DNA of 64,000 nucleotides from Duganella flavida (GTDB lineage Bacteria > Pseudomonadota > Gammaproteobacteria > Burkholderiales > Burkholderiaceae_D), in the NCBI RefSeq assembly GCF_009857445.1, contig NZ_WWCN01000013.1, positions 160,590-224,589 on the forward strand, written 5' to 3'. The notes below the pieces were generated by a model. It saw nothing but the letters and a program-made list of their open reading frames with translations. It was not told where the DNA came from and did not search any database. A program made the translations under genes and the position numbers. Position 1 is the stretch's first letter; every line of letters starts with the position of its first letter. Shown here piece by piece: positions 42,140 through 52,142 of this stretch.

Positions 42140-42832
42140 TCAGTCTTGCTTGCGACGGCGCGCGCCGCCTATCAGCGCCAGCATCCCCAGGCCGGCCGCC
42201 AGCATGGCCCCACTGGCGGGTTCCGGTACCGGCGCAGCCAGGCTGGCCACTTCGCGGGCGTCCAGCGCGCGGTCGTAGGTACGGATGTAGTCGACGCTGC
42301 CCGCCGCCGCCTCCCTCTGGGAGGTTGCATAGTCGTCGATGAAGAAGTTGGCGTCGTTGACGCCAAAATTGGCGATGCCGCCGGCGTCGTTGAACGTCCC
42401 TACCTGGCTGCCATTCATATAAATCGTCACCACCGACGCAGCATTGCGCGTCAACGTAAGGCGTGACGCCACGCCGTCCGCCGTGGTGGCGCCAAAATCG
42501 CCGACATTGTAGAAGTTCCAGTTGCTGCCGTAGGTGTACATACCGGTGTCGCTGGTCAGTGCACTGAAGTCGACTATCTTCTGCCAGCCGCTGTGGGTGT
42601 CGAAGGTGACGGCCATATCAATGGTATAGACACTGCCCAGCGTATCGTTCAGCGTCAAGCCCTGATTGGGGCCGAAGCTGTAGCTGGTAGGACCAAAAGT
42701 GCCACCATGCGACGTCAGCGCCGCACCACCAAGCGCATCGGCAGCAGAGCCATCAAGCAAATACAGGTGATCCGCCGCCCCTGCTGCACCGCTGATCGCC
42801 AGCAGAGCGGCGATCTGAATAAGCTTCCTCAT
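42140..42832 (-). CDS. PEP-CTERM LamG-like exported protein
   Basis: 230 residues. Signal peptide (MRKLIQIAALLAISGAAGA), then a laminin-G/concanavalin-like beta-sandwich (about 20-200) with DMAVTFDTHSGWQKIVDF, RLTLTRNAASVVTIYMNGSQVG and the closing strand VDYIRTYDRALDAREV. The PEP-CTERM tail is APVPEPASGAMLAAGLGMLALIGG followed by ARRRKQD. It is predicted to be exported and processed by an exosortase. The LamG part suggests sugar or matrix binding, but the ligand is unknown. No exosortase gene is in the window. Confidence 0.88.
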   Translation of the reverse strand: MRKLIQIAALLAISGAAGAADHLYLLDGSAADALGGAALTSHGGTFGPTSYSFGPNQGLTLNDTLGSVYTIDMAVTFDTHSGWQKIVDFSALTSDTGMYTYGSNWNFYNVGDFGATTADGVASRLTLTRNAASVVTIYMNGSQVGTFNDAGGIANFGVNDANFFIDDYATSQREAAAGSVDYIRTYDRALDAREVASLAAPVPEPASGAMLAAGLGMLALIGGARRRKQD

Positions 42833-42955
42833 CTATTTTCCCCTTGTTGTTAAACAGCGTTTTAGGGAAGTATCACAGAGGCAGCAAGCGTTAGCAATTT
42901 ATCTTTTCATATTGTAAATTTAAACTGCATAGAAAAAACAAACTGGCCAAGCTTC

Positions 42956-43366
42956 TTAGTTCAGCGCAGCGATGCCGGCTTTTGCAATTTGTGCATCTTC
43001 GGCCGATTTCACGCCCGAGACACCCACTGCGCCGACGGTGTGGCCATCCACGATAATCGGCACGCCGCCTTCCAGCATGCCGTCGGCGACTGGCGCCGGC
43101 GCGGTCAGGAATGCGGTGCGGCCGTTGTTAATCATATCTTCATACAGCTTGGACTCGCGACGGCCCAGTGCCGACACGCGCGCCTTGGCCGGGGCGATGT
43201 GCGACGACAGCGGGTTGGCCCCATCCTGGCGTTGGAGCCACAGCAGGTGGCCACCGTCGTCGACGATGGCGATGACCACTGGCCAGTTATTCGCCACGGC
43301 TTCCGTTTCAGCGGCGGCGGCGATTTTTTTCACGTCGGCGAGCGACAAATATGGTTTGGTTTGCAT
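42956..43366 (-). CDS. GlcG/HbpS-family protein
   Basis: 136 residues, no signal peptide. Family signature: IAIVDDGGHLLWLQRQDGA near residue 35, then AKARVSALGRRES, and the glycine-rich end GGVPIIVDGHTVGAVGVSGVKSAEDAQIAKAGI. Members bind heme (HbpS) or are linked to glycolate or cobalamin metabolism (GlcG, PduO C-terminal); the ligand here is unknown. It lies 10 nt downstream of the patatin lipoprotein gene, on the same strand, and may be co-transcribed. Confidence 0.88.
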   Translation of the reverse strand: MQTKPYLSLADVKKIAAAAETEAVANNWPVVIAIVDDGGHLLWLQRQDGANPLSSHIAPAKARVSALGRRESKLYEDMINNGRTAFLTAPAPVADGMLEGGVPIIVDGHTVGAVGVSGVKSAEDAQIAKAGIAALN

Positions 43367-43376
43367 AGCTACTTCC

Positions 43377-44294
43377 TTAAGGTCGACGTTTAGCTTCGAG
43401 TTTCTGTTTAATCTGTGCCATCACTTGTGCGGCGGCCTGCTCGCCCGCCAACACGGCCTGGTTACGGCCATTGAAGTCGTTGCCGGCCATTTTACCCAGC
43501 GGCGGCGTGATGACGATGTCCGCATCGCGCAGTTCATATTCGTTGATGCGCTGGCCCATGATGGAGAAGGTTTGCATGATCACGTCCAGCGAGCTAACAG
43601 TGGCTTGCACGTCAGCCTGCGTGGAGATATTGACGGCGATGACAAAGTCCGCGCCCATGTCGCGCGCAAAGCGCACCGGCACCGGCGCCACCAGGCCGCC
43701 ATCGACATAAGTATGGCCGCTAATCGTCACCGGCTGGAACACGCCCGGCACCGCCGACGACGCGCGCACCGCCATGCCGGTATTCCCGCGCTGGAAGAGA
43801 ATCGGCTTGCCGTCCTTCAGGTCCGTGGCGACTGCGCCAAATGGAATCTTCAACTTTTCCATCGGCTGGTTGTTGACCAATTTATTGATATAACTTTGCA
43901 GCGCCTCGCCTTTCAGCACACCGGTGGACTTGCGGAACAGCGGCAAGGCCCAGTCGGAAATCTGCGCTTCGTCCATGTCCATGGCCATTTTCTGCAACTG
44001 GAAGCCAGTGTTACCAGCGGCGTACAGCGCACCGACCACACTGCCCGCACTGGTGCCGACCACCACATCCGGATAAATGCCCTGCGCTTCCAGTGCCTTG
44101 ATCACACCGATGTGCGCAAAGCCGCGCGCCGCACCACCGCCAAGGGCGAGGCCGATCTTGATCTTTTTCGGAGGCAGGGGCTCAGCTACAGCGACAGGCG
44201 GCTGCAATGCAGGCGTCTCGGCGACAGGAGTGGTTTTGCAGCCGGCGATGACGGCTGCAGACAGGAAGAGAAGAGCAAGACGGCGTGAAAGCAT
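43377..44294 (-). CDS. RssA-like patatin phospholipase, lipoprotein
   Basis: 305 residues. Lipoprotein signal (SAAVIAGC, lipobox IAGC) and a Pro-rich spacer precede a full patatin domain: LALGGGAARGFAHIGVIKAL (oxyanion loop), VVGTSAGSVVGALYA (GTSAG nucleophile) and TYVDGGLVAPVPV (DGG dyad Asp). All catalytic elements are intact, in contrast to the patatin at 23571. It probably acts as a membrane-anchored lipid acyl hydrolase in the envelope; the substrate is unknown. Confidence 0.9.
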   Translation of the reverse strand: MLSRRLALLFLSAAVIAGCKTTPVAETPALQPPVAVAEPLPPKKIKIGLALGGGAARGFAHIGVIKALEAQGIYPDVVVGTSAGSVVGALYAAGNTGFQLQKMAMDMDEAQISDWALPLFRKSTGVLKGEALQSYINKLVNNQPMEKLKIPFGAVATDLKDGKPILFQRGNTGMAVRASSAVPGVFQPVTISGHTYVDGGLVAPVPVRFARDMGADFVIAVNISTQADVQATVSSLDVIMQTFSIMGQRINEYELRDADIVITPPLGKMAGNDFNGRNQAVLAGEQAAAQVMAQIKQKLEAKRRP

Positions 44295-44361
44295 GGGCGC
44301 GAGAGGTGGATTTAAGCGCCCAGATTGTACACCGCCTTGCTGAGGCTATTATTAGCGGTGA

Positions 44362-45723
44362 TTAATAGCGGTCATCAAACGCAAAAATCGGCTTGCGGGT
44401 CTTCCACTGGCCGGCCGTGAAGTCCGGGAAGTCCAGCGTCTGGAAGTTCTGCGCAATCGACTGCTCGGACAGCGGCGTAATGGCGCTCCACGTCACTGCG
44501 TCATAGATATCGATAGGCATCGGCGCTTCCGCCTTCAGCGCTTCGATAAACGCGTGGATCACAAAGAAGTCCATGCCGCCGTGGCCCGCACCCTCCGCCG
44601 CTTTGCCGTACTTCTTCCACAGCGGATGCTCGTACTTATCCTGCCATTGCTGGAAGTCGTCCCACTGGTGCGGTTTGCTCTTGCCTTCGATGTGGATGGA
44701 GTGGTTCACATCCATCCACAGGCCGTCCGTCCCCTGCACGCGGAAGCCCAGCGAATAAGGACGCGGCAGCGAGGTATCGTGCTGCAGGAGGATGGTCTCG
44801 CCGTTCTCGCAGGCCAGCGTGGTGGTCACCACGTCGCCAAGCTTGAAGGTGGTCTTGGCGCTCGGGTGATTCACCCCGCCCTGCTTGATAATGTAGTCAT
44901 GCAGGCCGCGCGCCTTGGTGGCAAACGAATTAATCCGCGTGAATCGGTTGCCGCGATTGATGTTGGTGTACATCGCGCACGGGCCTATGCCGTGGCTCGG
45001 ATACAGCTCGCCGTTGCGCTGCACCGAATGCTCCGTGCGCCAGCGCGCCTCAGACCAGCCCTTGGCGCCGTACTCGATGCCGCTGCCGTAAGGCTTGGCC
45101 GGGTCGCCATTGTTGAACTTCACCGCGCGCAGGTCGTGCTGATAGCCGCCCTGCAGGTGCACCAGCTCACCGAACACGCCGGCGCGTACCATCTGCAGCA
45201 CCGCCATCACGTCGCGGCGGAAGCATACGTTCTCCAGCAGCATATATGGCGTTTGGGTTTTCAGCTGGGTGTTCAGCACATCCCAGTGGTCTTGCAGCGT
45301 GACGCCAGCCACCACCTCGCAGCCAACCGGAATCTTGGCCTGCATGGCGGCGATGGCCATCGGTGCGTGCCATTCCCACGGCGTGGCGATGATCACGCCA
45401 TCAAGGCCGCCCGCATCCAGCATGCGCTTGTAGGCTTGCGGATCGCGGTCTTCGCCCCAGGTCTTCGGCTTAGCTTTATTGTGCTTGCTGACGTTGGTCA
45501 GCGCCTTGCCCAGCATGATAGGCTCGATGTCGCACAGCGCCACCACATCCACGTCGTCGCGGCGCAGCAGCTCTTGCAGCAGCACCTGACCGCGCATGCC
45601 GGTGCCGATCATGCCGATGCGGACACGCTGGCGCGTAGCTGCGAAGGCCTTCGGCAGCATCAAGCTGCCGGCCAGCGCCGCACCGGTGGTGAGGAAGTCA
45701 CGTCGATTGAATTGCTTGTCCAT
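44362..45723 (-). CDS. GH109-type alpha-N-acetylgalactosaminidase (Gfo/Idh/MocA fold)
   Basis: 453 residues. The N-terminus has a Tat-type signal (NRRDFLTTGAALAGSLML), so it is probably exported folded with its NAD. The Rossmann part has RIGMIGTGMRGQVLLQEL. Conserved blocks ENVCFRRDVMAVL, LQGGYQHDLR, NGELYPSHGIGP, NRGNRFTRINSFATKARGLH and HGGMDFFV match, from memory, the NAD-dependent GH109 enzymes that remove alpha-linked GalNAc by an oxidation-elimination mechanism. It lies 14 nt after the TonB receptor stop, in the GalNAc locus, which supports this over a generic dehydrogenase. Confidence 0.85.
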   Translation of the reverse strand: MDKQFNRRDFLTTGAALAGSLMLPKAFAATRQRVRIGMIGTGMRGQVLLQELLRRDDVDVVALCDIEPIMLGKALTNVSKHNKAKPKTWGEDRDPQAYKRMLDAGGLDGVIIATPWEWHAPMAIAAMQAKIPVGCEVVAGVTLQDHWDVLNTQLKTQTPYMLLENVCFRRDVMAVLQMVRAGVFGELVHLQGGYQHDLRAVKFNNGDPAKPYGSGIEYGAKGWSEARWRTEHSVQRNGELYPSHGIGPCAMYTNINRGNRFTRINSFATKARGLHDYIIKQGGVNHPSAKTTFKLGDVVTTTLACENGETILLQHDTSLPRPYSLGFRVQGTDGLWMDVNHSIHIEGKSKPHQWDDFQQWQDKYEHPLWKKYGKAAEGAGHGGMDFFVIHAFIEALKAEAPMPIDIYDAVTWSAITPLSEQSIAQNFQTLDFPDFTAGQWKTRKPIFAFDDRY

Positions 45724-45737
45724 CAGTTCTACCTTTG

Positions 45738-48689
45738 TTAAAAGAATTTATAGCTGGCCGAGAAGGCGTACTGGCGACCGAACAGATTTTGGCTGTGATT
45801 GTAGCCCTCCCAACCATTAGGATCGTAGTAAGGCTGCTTGTTCAGCACATTCTTGATGTTCAGGCCCAGGTCCAGATTCTTCATCGGCTTCCAGCTCAGG
45901 CCCAAGTTGACCGTGGTGTACGACGGCGCGCCATCGCACTGGTTCTTCGGCATCTCCACGCCAGCCGCCATGCAGGTGCCCGGTGCGTTGTCGGTATCCC
46001 AAGGACCGGCGGCCCACTTGGTTTTGCCGGTGTAGTTCACGAACACGCTGGTAATGAATTTCTGATACGACCAGTCAGCATTGAAGGTGGCGCGCAAGCG
46101 CGGCGAATCGTAGTAGCCCACGTAGTTGCCGGAGAAGCCGGTGCCGTCTTCACTGTTATAGGTTTCGCGGCGGCGGATGGTGGCCGAGACGCCGGTATTC
46201 AGCTTGCCCATGTCGCCGAACGAGAAGCGAGTGCGCGCATCGATGTCAACACCGTCGATCAGCGTGCGGCCACGGTTCGAGTACGAGTTAATCAAGCCGC
46301 CGATGTTACCGACCGAGTAGGTTGGCAGCGAGCCGGAACATGCGACCGCATTGGCCGGGTTCTTGCACATCGCCGCCACCGCTGCGATATTGCCGCGGTC
46401 CGCATCGCTGATCGGATTGCGGATCGCCGCGCTGGTACCGGCCAGCGTTGGACCGTATTTATCGACCAGCTGCGTGAACAGCTCATTGAAGTCCTGGCGC
46501 ACGATCTCGTTGCGGCGATAGACAAACCAGTAGTCCACCGAGATGCTGACGTCCTTGGCCGGCTGCAGCACGATGCCGGCGGTGGAGATCTTGGCTTTTT
46601 CCGGACGCAGGTTCGGGTTAGGCGGCGTCAAACCACCGACCGTGGTCGAGCAGTTGGAGTTCAGCAGATTCTTACCCAGATCGACATCGGTTGGCGTAGC
46701 GGACTTCAGCAGCAGCTTGGCCATCGCATTGGTCTCGTCGCAGCGCACGGTGTCGCGAATACCGCCCACCTGCGCAAACACGCCACCGCTGCCCGATTCG
46801 GCCAGGTTAGGTGCGCGGAAGCCTTCCGAATACGTACCACGCACCAGCAACTCGGGACGCGCGCGCCATTGCACGCCCAGCTTCGGTGCGAGGTTGGCGG
46901 CAAAGTTCGGATATTTATCGAGACGCGCAGCGGCGTTCAGTTCCAGCGTATCGGTCAGCGGCACCACCACTTCGCTGAATACGGCGGAGATATTGCGCTG
47001 GCCGTCGAACCACGAACCGCCCTGCTGAGTAATCAGGCCATTGGCCGCATCCTGATTGCCCGGCGTGTAGAAGCTCTCGCGCATCAAGCTGGCGCCAAAG
47101 GCGGCGCGCACTTCACGCTCGCCCAGCTTGAAGATGGTGCCTTCCACCTTGCCGTCCCACGTCAGCAGCTTGGTCCACGACTGGATGTCGAAGGTCGGAT
47201 ACGCTGCGCGCAGCAGCGCGGCATTGGACTCGCTGATCTCGCCGAACTTGTAGGCCGGATTGTCCGAGATGTAGGTGCGGCCGGTGACCGCGTCTTTGGT
47301 GAAAGGGCCGAAAGCTTTTTCAAAGCCCTTGGTGTTGATATTAATGGTCTGGTACAGCGTTGAATGGCTGCCTGCCACGCTGAGCGCAGTTTCAAAGTCC
47401 CAGCCATCGCCAAAGCTGCCGCGCAGGCCAGCCAGTGCGCGATAGCTATTGTCGATATTGGTCTGGCCGAAGTGGCCGGCCGCGTCTTGCAGGAGGTAGT
47501 TCAAGCCTGCTGCGCCGCCCATCTTGGCGACCATGTCGGCATCCAGCTTGCCTTTCAGGTAGACGTTGTTCGCGCCCAGATAAGGTGTCACAAAGGTATT
47601 CAGCGTGGTGCCGGTGTTACGCGCGAACCAGTTGTTGGTGCTGCCGCTGTTGAAGGTGCGCGGACCGTTCTCGCCGCGCAGCTTGATGTGGGTGTAAGCA
47701 GTTTCCGCAAATGCCTCCAGATCGCCGCCCAACTTGATGCGGCCATTCAGGTAGCCGGTAACGCGGTCCGACGATGGGCCGGTATCCAGCGCATATGGCA
47801 GCGAGTTCCACACGCAGCGCGTGCCGGAAGCTTCGGTGATCTGGGTGGTGCAGCCGCTGACGGCGCGCTGCGTGCGGGCGTTGTTATTGTTCTTGTCGAA
47901 GACGAAGAAAGTCCCCGGATTCATCACACCCGGCTCACTGCCAACGCCGACGCGGTAGCCCGATACAAACGTCGGATTGTTATCGTAGAAAGCGCCCGGA
48001 CGTTTCAGGTAAGTGTCCGCCGTCGAAATGCGGTCGCGCTGGTAAACGTTGACCGAGCCGTAGACGTTGTAGCCGTCGCTGTTCAAATCACCGAGGCCGT
48101 AGATCAAACTGCCCTGGCGCTCGCCGTACGATTTCACGCTGGGCGAGGTGTCCATATTGCCGCGCGCTTCCAGGCCTTGGTAGCTCTTCTTGGTAATCAC
48201 GTTGATCACGCCTGCCACCGCATCCGAGCCATACACTGCCGACGCGCCGTCGGTCAGAATCTCCATGCGTTCGATGGCTGCGGCGGGAATCGAGTCGATG
48301 TTCACGAACATGGTCTGGAAGCCGGCCGGCGCGCCGTAGAACGACAGGCGGCGGCCGTTCAACAGCACCAGCGTGCCTTGTGCGCCAAGGCCACGCAGGT
48401 TGGCTTGCGACGCGCCGTCGGAACCGGTGAACATGGAACGGAAGTCCTGCTGTGCCGGACGCGCGGCTGGCAGATTGTCCAGCACTTGCAGCAGCGTGCG
48501 CGCGCCCATGTTCTCGATCTCTTTGGCGTCGATCACCTGCACCGGCGATGCCGTTTCAGCGTTGATGCGTTTCAGGCTGGAGCCGGTCACCTCGACTCGT
48601 ACCATCTTCTCATCCTGATCCTCTGCGGCAAATGCTGCCGAGGCCAGACCCGCCGCCATCATCGCGGCTACCAGTTTTTTCATGTGCAT
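45738..48689 (-). CDS. TonB-dependent receptor of the GalNAc locus
   Basis: 983 residues, an outer-membrane beta-barrel of the large carbohydrate-type receptors. Signal peptide (KKLVAAMMAAGLASAAFA), TonB-box-like MVRVEVTGSSLKR, plug with GARTLLQVLDNLPAA, ANLRGLGAQGTLVLLNGRRLSFYG and ASAVYGSDAVAGVINVITKK, then a barrel ending GRQYAFSASYKFF with terminal Phe. It lies between the GH31-like and GH109-like genes on the same strand, so it most likely imports GalNAc-bearing oligosaccharides (context inference). The 98-bp upstream gap has one CTTTC AgaR-type pentamer at 48772-48776. Confidence 0.9.
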   Translation of the reverse strand: MHMKKLVAAMMAAGLASAAFAAEDQDEKMVRVEVTGSSLKRINAETASPVQVIDAKEIENMGARTLLQVLDNLPAARPAQQDFRSMFTGSDGASQANLRGLGAQGTLVLLNGRRLSFYGAPAGFQTMFVNIDSIPAAAIERMEILTDGASAVYGSDAVAGVINVITKKSYQGLEARGNMDTSPSVKSYGERQGSLIYGLGDLNSDGYNVYGSVNVYQRDRISTADTYLKRPGAFYDNNPTFVSGYRVGVGSEPGVMNPGTFFVFDKNNNNARTQRAVSGCTTQITEASGTRCVWNSLPYALDTGPSSDRVTGYLNGRIKLGGDLEAFAETAYTHIKLRGENGPRTFNSGSTNNWFARNTGTTLNTFVTPYLGANNVYLKGKLDADMVAKMGGAAGLNYLLQDAAGHFGQTNIDNSYRALAGLRGSFGDGWDFETALSVAGSHSTLYQTININTKGFEKAFGPFTKDAVTGRTYISDNPAYKFGEISESNAALLRAAYPTFDIQSWTKLLTWDGKVEGTIFKLGEREVRAAFGASLMRESFYTPGNQDAANGLITQQGGSWFDGQRNISAVFSEVVVPLTDTLELNAAARLDKYPNFAANLAPKLGVQWRARPELLVRGTYSEGFRAPNLAESGSGGVFAQVGGIRDTVRCDETNAMAKLLLKSATPTDVDLGKNLLNSNCSTTVGGLTPPNPNLRPEKAKISTAGIVLQPAKDVSISVDYWFVYRRNEIVRQDFNELFTQLVDKYGPTLAGTSAAIRNPISDADRGNIAAVAAMCKNPANAVACSGSLPTYSVGNIGGLINSYSNRGRTLIDGVDIDARTRFSFGDMGKLNTGVSATIRRRETYNSEDGTGFSGNYVGYYDSPRLRATFNADWSYQKFITSVFVNYTGKTKWAAGPWDTDNAPGTCMAAGVEMPKNQCDGAPSYTTVNLGLSWKPMKNLDLGLNIKNVLNKQPYYDPNGWEGYNHSQNLFGRQYAFSASYKFF

Positions 48690-48771
48690 GGTTCTCTCCC
48701 TGTTGTATATGGTTTGTTATCGTGAGGCTGCAACAATCCCTCCCCGGTCCGAAGAGGGGTTCTTTCGTATG

Positions 48772-48776
48772 AAAAC
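48772..48776. promoter_or_regulatory. Single CTTTC pentamer upstream of the TonB receptor
   Basis: CTTTC at 48772-48776 in the 98-bp gap between the GH31-like stop and the receptor start. It matches the AgaR core motif repeated eight times at 52088-52343. A lone pentamer is weak evidence by itself. Confidence 0.3.
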
Positions 48777-48787
48777 TGTGTTGTGGA

Positions 48788-51700
48788 TTAGCGCGGCGTG
48801 ACCGTGCTTCCCTCCGTGCCAAGCAAGACTGCATTGGCCCAGTTGCCGCAGACTTGCTGCGGTTTGCTGCCATGCGCGCCCAGCGTGCGCAGGCTGATTT
48901 GGCTTAAACCGCGCACATCGATCTCCGGCTTGACTACGGCTGGCGCGGTAATCAGGCCGCTGTCGTACAGCAGGCGTTCACCGCTCCAGACCTGGAACTG
49001 CATGCCGCCGGCGTTGCGGCAGCTGTCATCGATACCAAGGTCGGCGCGCAGCAGGTTCCAGTTACCAGCCAGTTGCAGGTCGATGCGACTGGACGCTCCG
49101 ACGCCGAGGCCTTTGCGGAACCACAGGCCGTTCATGCGCATCTCCTTTGCCCCTGCCGGTTTGTCGCGGCTGACGGATTTCGGCAGTGGCAGGTCGGACA
49201 GGAACTGCTGCTGTTCCGGGCCTTCCTTCTGCTGCACTGCCAGCACGTGGAATTCGGACAGCGTAATCGGTGCGACTTCGCTGGCGACGGCGGCGTTGAA
49301 GGCGCGGGCTGTCGGTGCGTTGGCTGCGATAACCATAGGGTCGGTACTGGCTGCACCGTCGCCTTCAGGATTCTGCGTGCTAAGGACACGGAAGCGCAGC
49401 AGACGGCCGGCGGCGGGTGGGAAGCTGATGGTCTGCATGTCCTTCGACAGCTTCAGTTGTCCGCGTTTGATCGGCGTGCCCCAGTCGCCGTTGTTGTCGC
49501 CCATGTAGATTTCGTAGTCGCGAATTTGACCGTGCTGCCAGTGCTGGTCGTTACGCGGTGCGATTTCGATGGCGTCGATCAGACGGCGTTCGGTGAAGCC
49601 GATTACCCATTCGTGCGGCCCGCCCTGCACCGCCGGGCTGCGCGCAGTGCGGAACCAGGTGGTTGGATTATTGTCGAAAGCGTTTTCCAGTGGATGGCCG
49701 TTTTCTTCGGCTGGACGGTTCATCACCATCATAGCGTCGGCTGGAATGGCGCGGCCCAGTGCTGGTGCGGCTGGGAAGGCGTCATCGGCGACGGTTGCCA
49801 AAGGCACTTGCACGATGAAGCGCAACGGCTGGCGAATATCGCGGCTCGCAGTCTTCACGTGCAGCGTGCCTTGGCGCTCGTTGGCGTCGAAGAACCAGCC
49901 TTCGCTCGCCGCGTCAAACGCAGCGCGGTCAGCCAGCGACGGCAACACGGCGCTGCCCGCGCTCACCGCCGCTGGGCGCTGGCGGGTCAGCATGCGCAAG
50001 GCGTAGCTTCGCTGCGCCAACTGGCCGTCGTAGTTGCCGACGACCGGCGCGACATCAACCTGCACGCCATCCGCGCTGGCGTTCATGCGAATCAGCTGCT
50101 GGCTATAAGCGCCTTCCTGATAGCGGCGGGTGTTGCCATCATCCTCGTATAGCGTGAACTCGGAAGCGCCTTGCGGATACAGGTCCAGCGTCAGCACATC
50201 CTTCGGCTTCTGGCCGTCGTACAGCATCTCCGGATACATCGGCAAAATCGCGCCAGCGCGCACGAACACCGGCAGCTTGTCCAGCGTAACGGCCAAATCG
50301 ATATCACGCCCCTCCTTGCCCGCCGTCGCCTGCCGGCCATCCCAATAATCAAACCACTGGCCCTGCGGCAGGTGAATCGCGCGGCGCCAGCCCTGGCTCA
50401 CCGCCTGGCTGCGATACACCGGCGCCACCAGCAAATCACGCCCCAGCAGATACTGATATTTGTACGCTTCCGTGTAAGCCGCCGGATCCTCAGGATGATC
50501 CCACATCAAACCACGCACCAGCGGCGCACCGCTCTGCTCCGCCTCGTGCATCAGCGTGTACATATATGGCGTAAGGCGCATCTTCAACTTCAGGTAGCGG
50601 CGATTGATGCTGACATACGGCTCCGCAAACCACCACGGATGCTTGCGCTCCGCCGCCGCCCAGCCGGACATACCCATCAACACCGGCGTAAAACTCTTCC
50701 ACTGCAAATCACGCGTGTAGGTCTCCGGGCTGCCGCCGAAAATCGCATCCACATCGCCAGTCGCGTAAGCCTGGCCGGACAAGCCGGAGCCAATCAGCGT
50801 CGGCACATGCCAGCGAATATAGTCCCAGCTGGCGCTCTGGTCGCCAGTCCAGGTGACAGCGTAACGCTGGGTCCCGGCCCAGCCCATCACCGTCCAGATG
50901 AACGGACGCCCATCGGAATTATTCAGGATACCGTCGTAGGCCGACTTGTTCGCATCCAGCGAAAATTGATAACCTTTACCGGTCCACGCCACATCCAGCT
51001 TTTGCACACGGGTGCCGGCAGTGCCGACTTCCCACGCCATCTTCTCGACGCCGTTCTCCGTCCACAAGCCAGTGCGGAAGCCATATTTGGCAAGGCCCTG
51101 CACCGTCTCCGGCAGCGAAGAATAACCGCAGCCATAGCCATCGTTCGGCAAAATCCAGCCACCCGGCATATCGTGTTCGCGATACTGGCGCGCTACCGAT
51201 TCCACTACATCAGGCGTCTTGCCAGTTGGGCCGTCGGTCCAGCCTTTCGGCACCGTGCCCGGCTTCTTCACGTTGTCGCCGTCGTTGTAGCAATCAGCGT
51301 CGCCGTATTCCAGCGCCCAACGCGGCAGCATGCGCGCGCGGCCGGTCCATTCGGTGTAACGCGCCAGCACATCGCGCATGTCCTTGCCGACGAAATAGTA
51401 AGCATCGAAGCGCGCTTCATCATGTGCGAGCGAGACCTGGTCCTGCTGGCGCAAATCATAGCTACCATCCGACCAAGTATTACGCAGCATGCCCCAGCCG
51501 CGAGAACTCATCAGGAACGGCGCAGGACTCGGACGATCGCCCTCTTCCCAACCACCGGAGTACGATACCTGCAACTGCTTGCCCTTGAATTCATAACGGC
51601 CATTCTGCTGGCCGCCGCCGAAGAAGCGCTCCGCCTTGTCGCTAGAAAGAGTTTGCACGCTTTGCTTGTCGCCCAGTTCCAGCGGCTGCACTTCGCGCCA

Positions 51701-52072
51701 CAGCGGTTGCGCATCGCCTGCGCGGAACAAGGTAAAGCGCAGCGGCTTGCGGTCGATACGCAGGCTCAGTGCCGGCGTGCGGATCACAATATGGTCGGCC
51801 TGCTCGCTGACGGTGTGCTCCACCTTGGCCGCCGCCGTAGCGACAACGATAGGTGCGGCCTTGTCGCCGGCGCCGGTCAGGCCGGACTTGGGACCAGCCC
51901 AGATATGCAGCACATCGGCGCGCGGCAGGCTAACCTGTACATGGGCGCCGGTATCGGTCACGAGATCCCACTGCTGGCCGGCGGTGGCGGTCACGGTGCG
52001 CAAGTTGCCGACTGGCGCAGCCAATAAAGGGCCGCTGGCGAGCAAGGCAACAATGGCGGAGATTTGTCTCAT
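48788..52072 (-). CDS. GH31-family glycosidase, candidate alpha-N-acetylgalactosaminidase, with CBM32 and NPCBM
   Basis: 1,094 residues from ATG 52072, which starts the signal peptide MRQISAIVALLASGPLLAAP; the predicted transcription start (about 52107) lies downstream of the alternative ATG 52111. GH31 barrel about 230-600, with likely nucleophile D360 in KLDVAWTGKGY and acid/base D411 in VTWTGDQSASWD. The LDVAW motif differs from the usual GxWxDMNE of alpha-glucosidases and recalls the GH31 subgroup shown to be alpha-N-acetylgalactosaminidases. A beta-sandwich follows, then an F5/8-type CBM32 (about 790-900) and an NPCBM domain (about 975-1085; FRKGLGVGASSRIDLQL). Predicted periplasmic. An alpha-glucosidase or alpha-galactosidase specificity cannot be excluded. 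Confidence 0.85.
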   Translation of the reverse strand: MRQISAIVALLASGPLLAAPVGNLRTVTATAGQQWDLVTDTGAHVQVSLPRADVLHIWAGPKSGLTGAGDKAAPIVVATAAAKVEHTVSEQADHIVIRTPALSLRIDRKPLRFTLFRAGDAQPLWREVQPLELGDKQSVQTLSSDKAERFFGGGQQNGRYEFKGKQLQVSYSGGWEEGDRPSPAPFLMSSRGWGMLRNTWSDGSYDLRQQDQVSLAHDEARFDAYYFVGKDMRDVLARYTEWTGRARMLPRWALEYGDADCYNDGDNVKKPGTVPKGWTDGPTGKTPDVVESVARQYREHDMPGGWILPNDGYGCGYSSLPETVQGLAKYGFRTGLWTENGVEKMAWEVGTAGTRVQKLDVAWTGKGYQFSLDANKSAYDGILNNSDGRPFIWTVMGWAGTQRYAVTWTGDQSASWDYIRWHVPTLIGSGLSGQAYATGDVDAIFGGSPETYTRDLQWKSFTPVLMGMSGWAAAERKHPWWFAEPYVSINRRYLKLKMRLTPYMYTLMHEAEQSGAPLVRGLMWDHPEDPAAYTEAYKYQYLLGRDLLVAPVYRSQAVSQGWRRAIHLPQGQWFDYWDGRQATAGKEGRDIDLAVTLDKLPVFVRAGAILPMYPEMLYDGQKPKDVLTLDLYPQGASEFTLYEDDGNTRRYQEGAYSQQLIRMNASADGVQVDVAPVVGNYDGQLAQRSYALRMLTRQRPAAVSAGSAVLPSLADRAAFDAASEGWFFDANERQGTLHVKTASRDIRQPLRFIVQVPLATVADDAFPAAPALGRAIPADAMMVMNRPAEENGHPLENAFDNNPTTWFRTARSPAVQGGPHEWVIGFTERRLIDAIEIAPRNDQHWQHGQIRDYEIYMGDNNGDWGTPIKRGQLKLSKDMQTISFPPAAGRLLRFRVLSTQNPEGDGAASTDPMVIAANAPTARAFNAAVASEVAPITLSEFHVLAVQQKEGPEQQQFLSDLPLPKSVSRDKPAGAKEMRMNGLWFRKGLGVGASSRIDLQLAGNWNLLRADLGIDDSCRNAGGMQFQVWSGERLLYDSGLITAPAVVKPEIDVRGLSQISLRTLGAHGSKPQQVCGNWANAVLLGTEGSTVTPR

Positions 52073-52113
52073 AGTTTGCTTATTTTCGAAAGAAAATCCG
52101 TTGGAATGCATTT

Positions 52114-52142
52114 ACTCTAAAAACAAAAGCAAGGTCGGTCAA
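52114..52142 (-). promoter_or_regulatory. Sigma-70-like promoter for the GH31/TonB/GH109 operon
   Basis: On the minus strand TTGACC (52142-52137), a 17-nt spacer, and TAGAGT (52119-52114). The predicted start near 52107 excludes use of ATG 52111 and supports ATG 52072. GAAAG pentamers lie on either side. Confidence 0.55.

Noticed and set aside
50171..52027. A 618-codon plus-strand open frame opposite the GH31-like gene
   Set aside because: Antisense shadow with Arg/His/Gln-rich low-meaning sequence; the minus-strand frame has signal peptide, catalytic motifs and binding domains.
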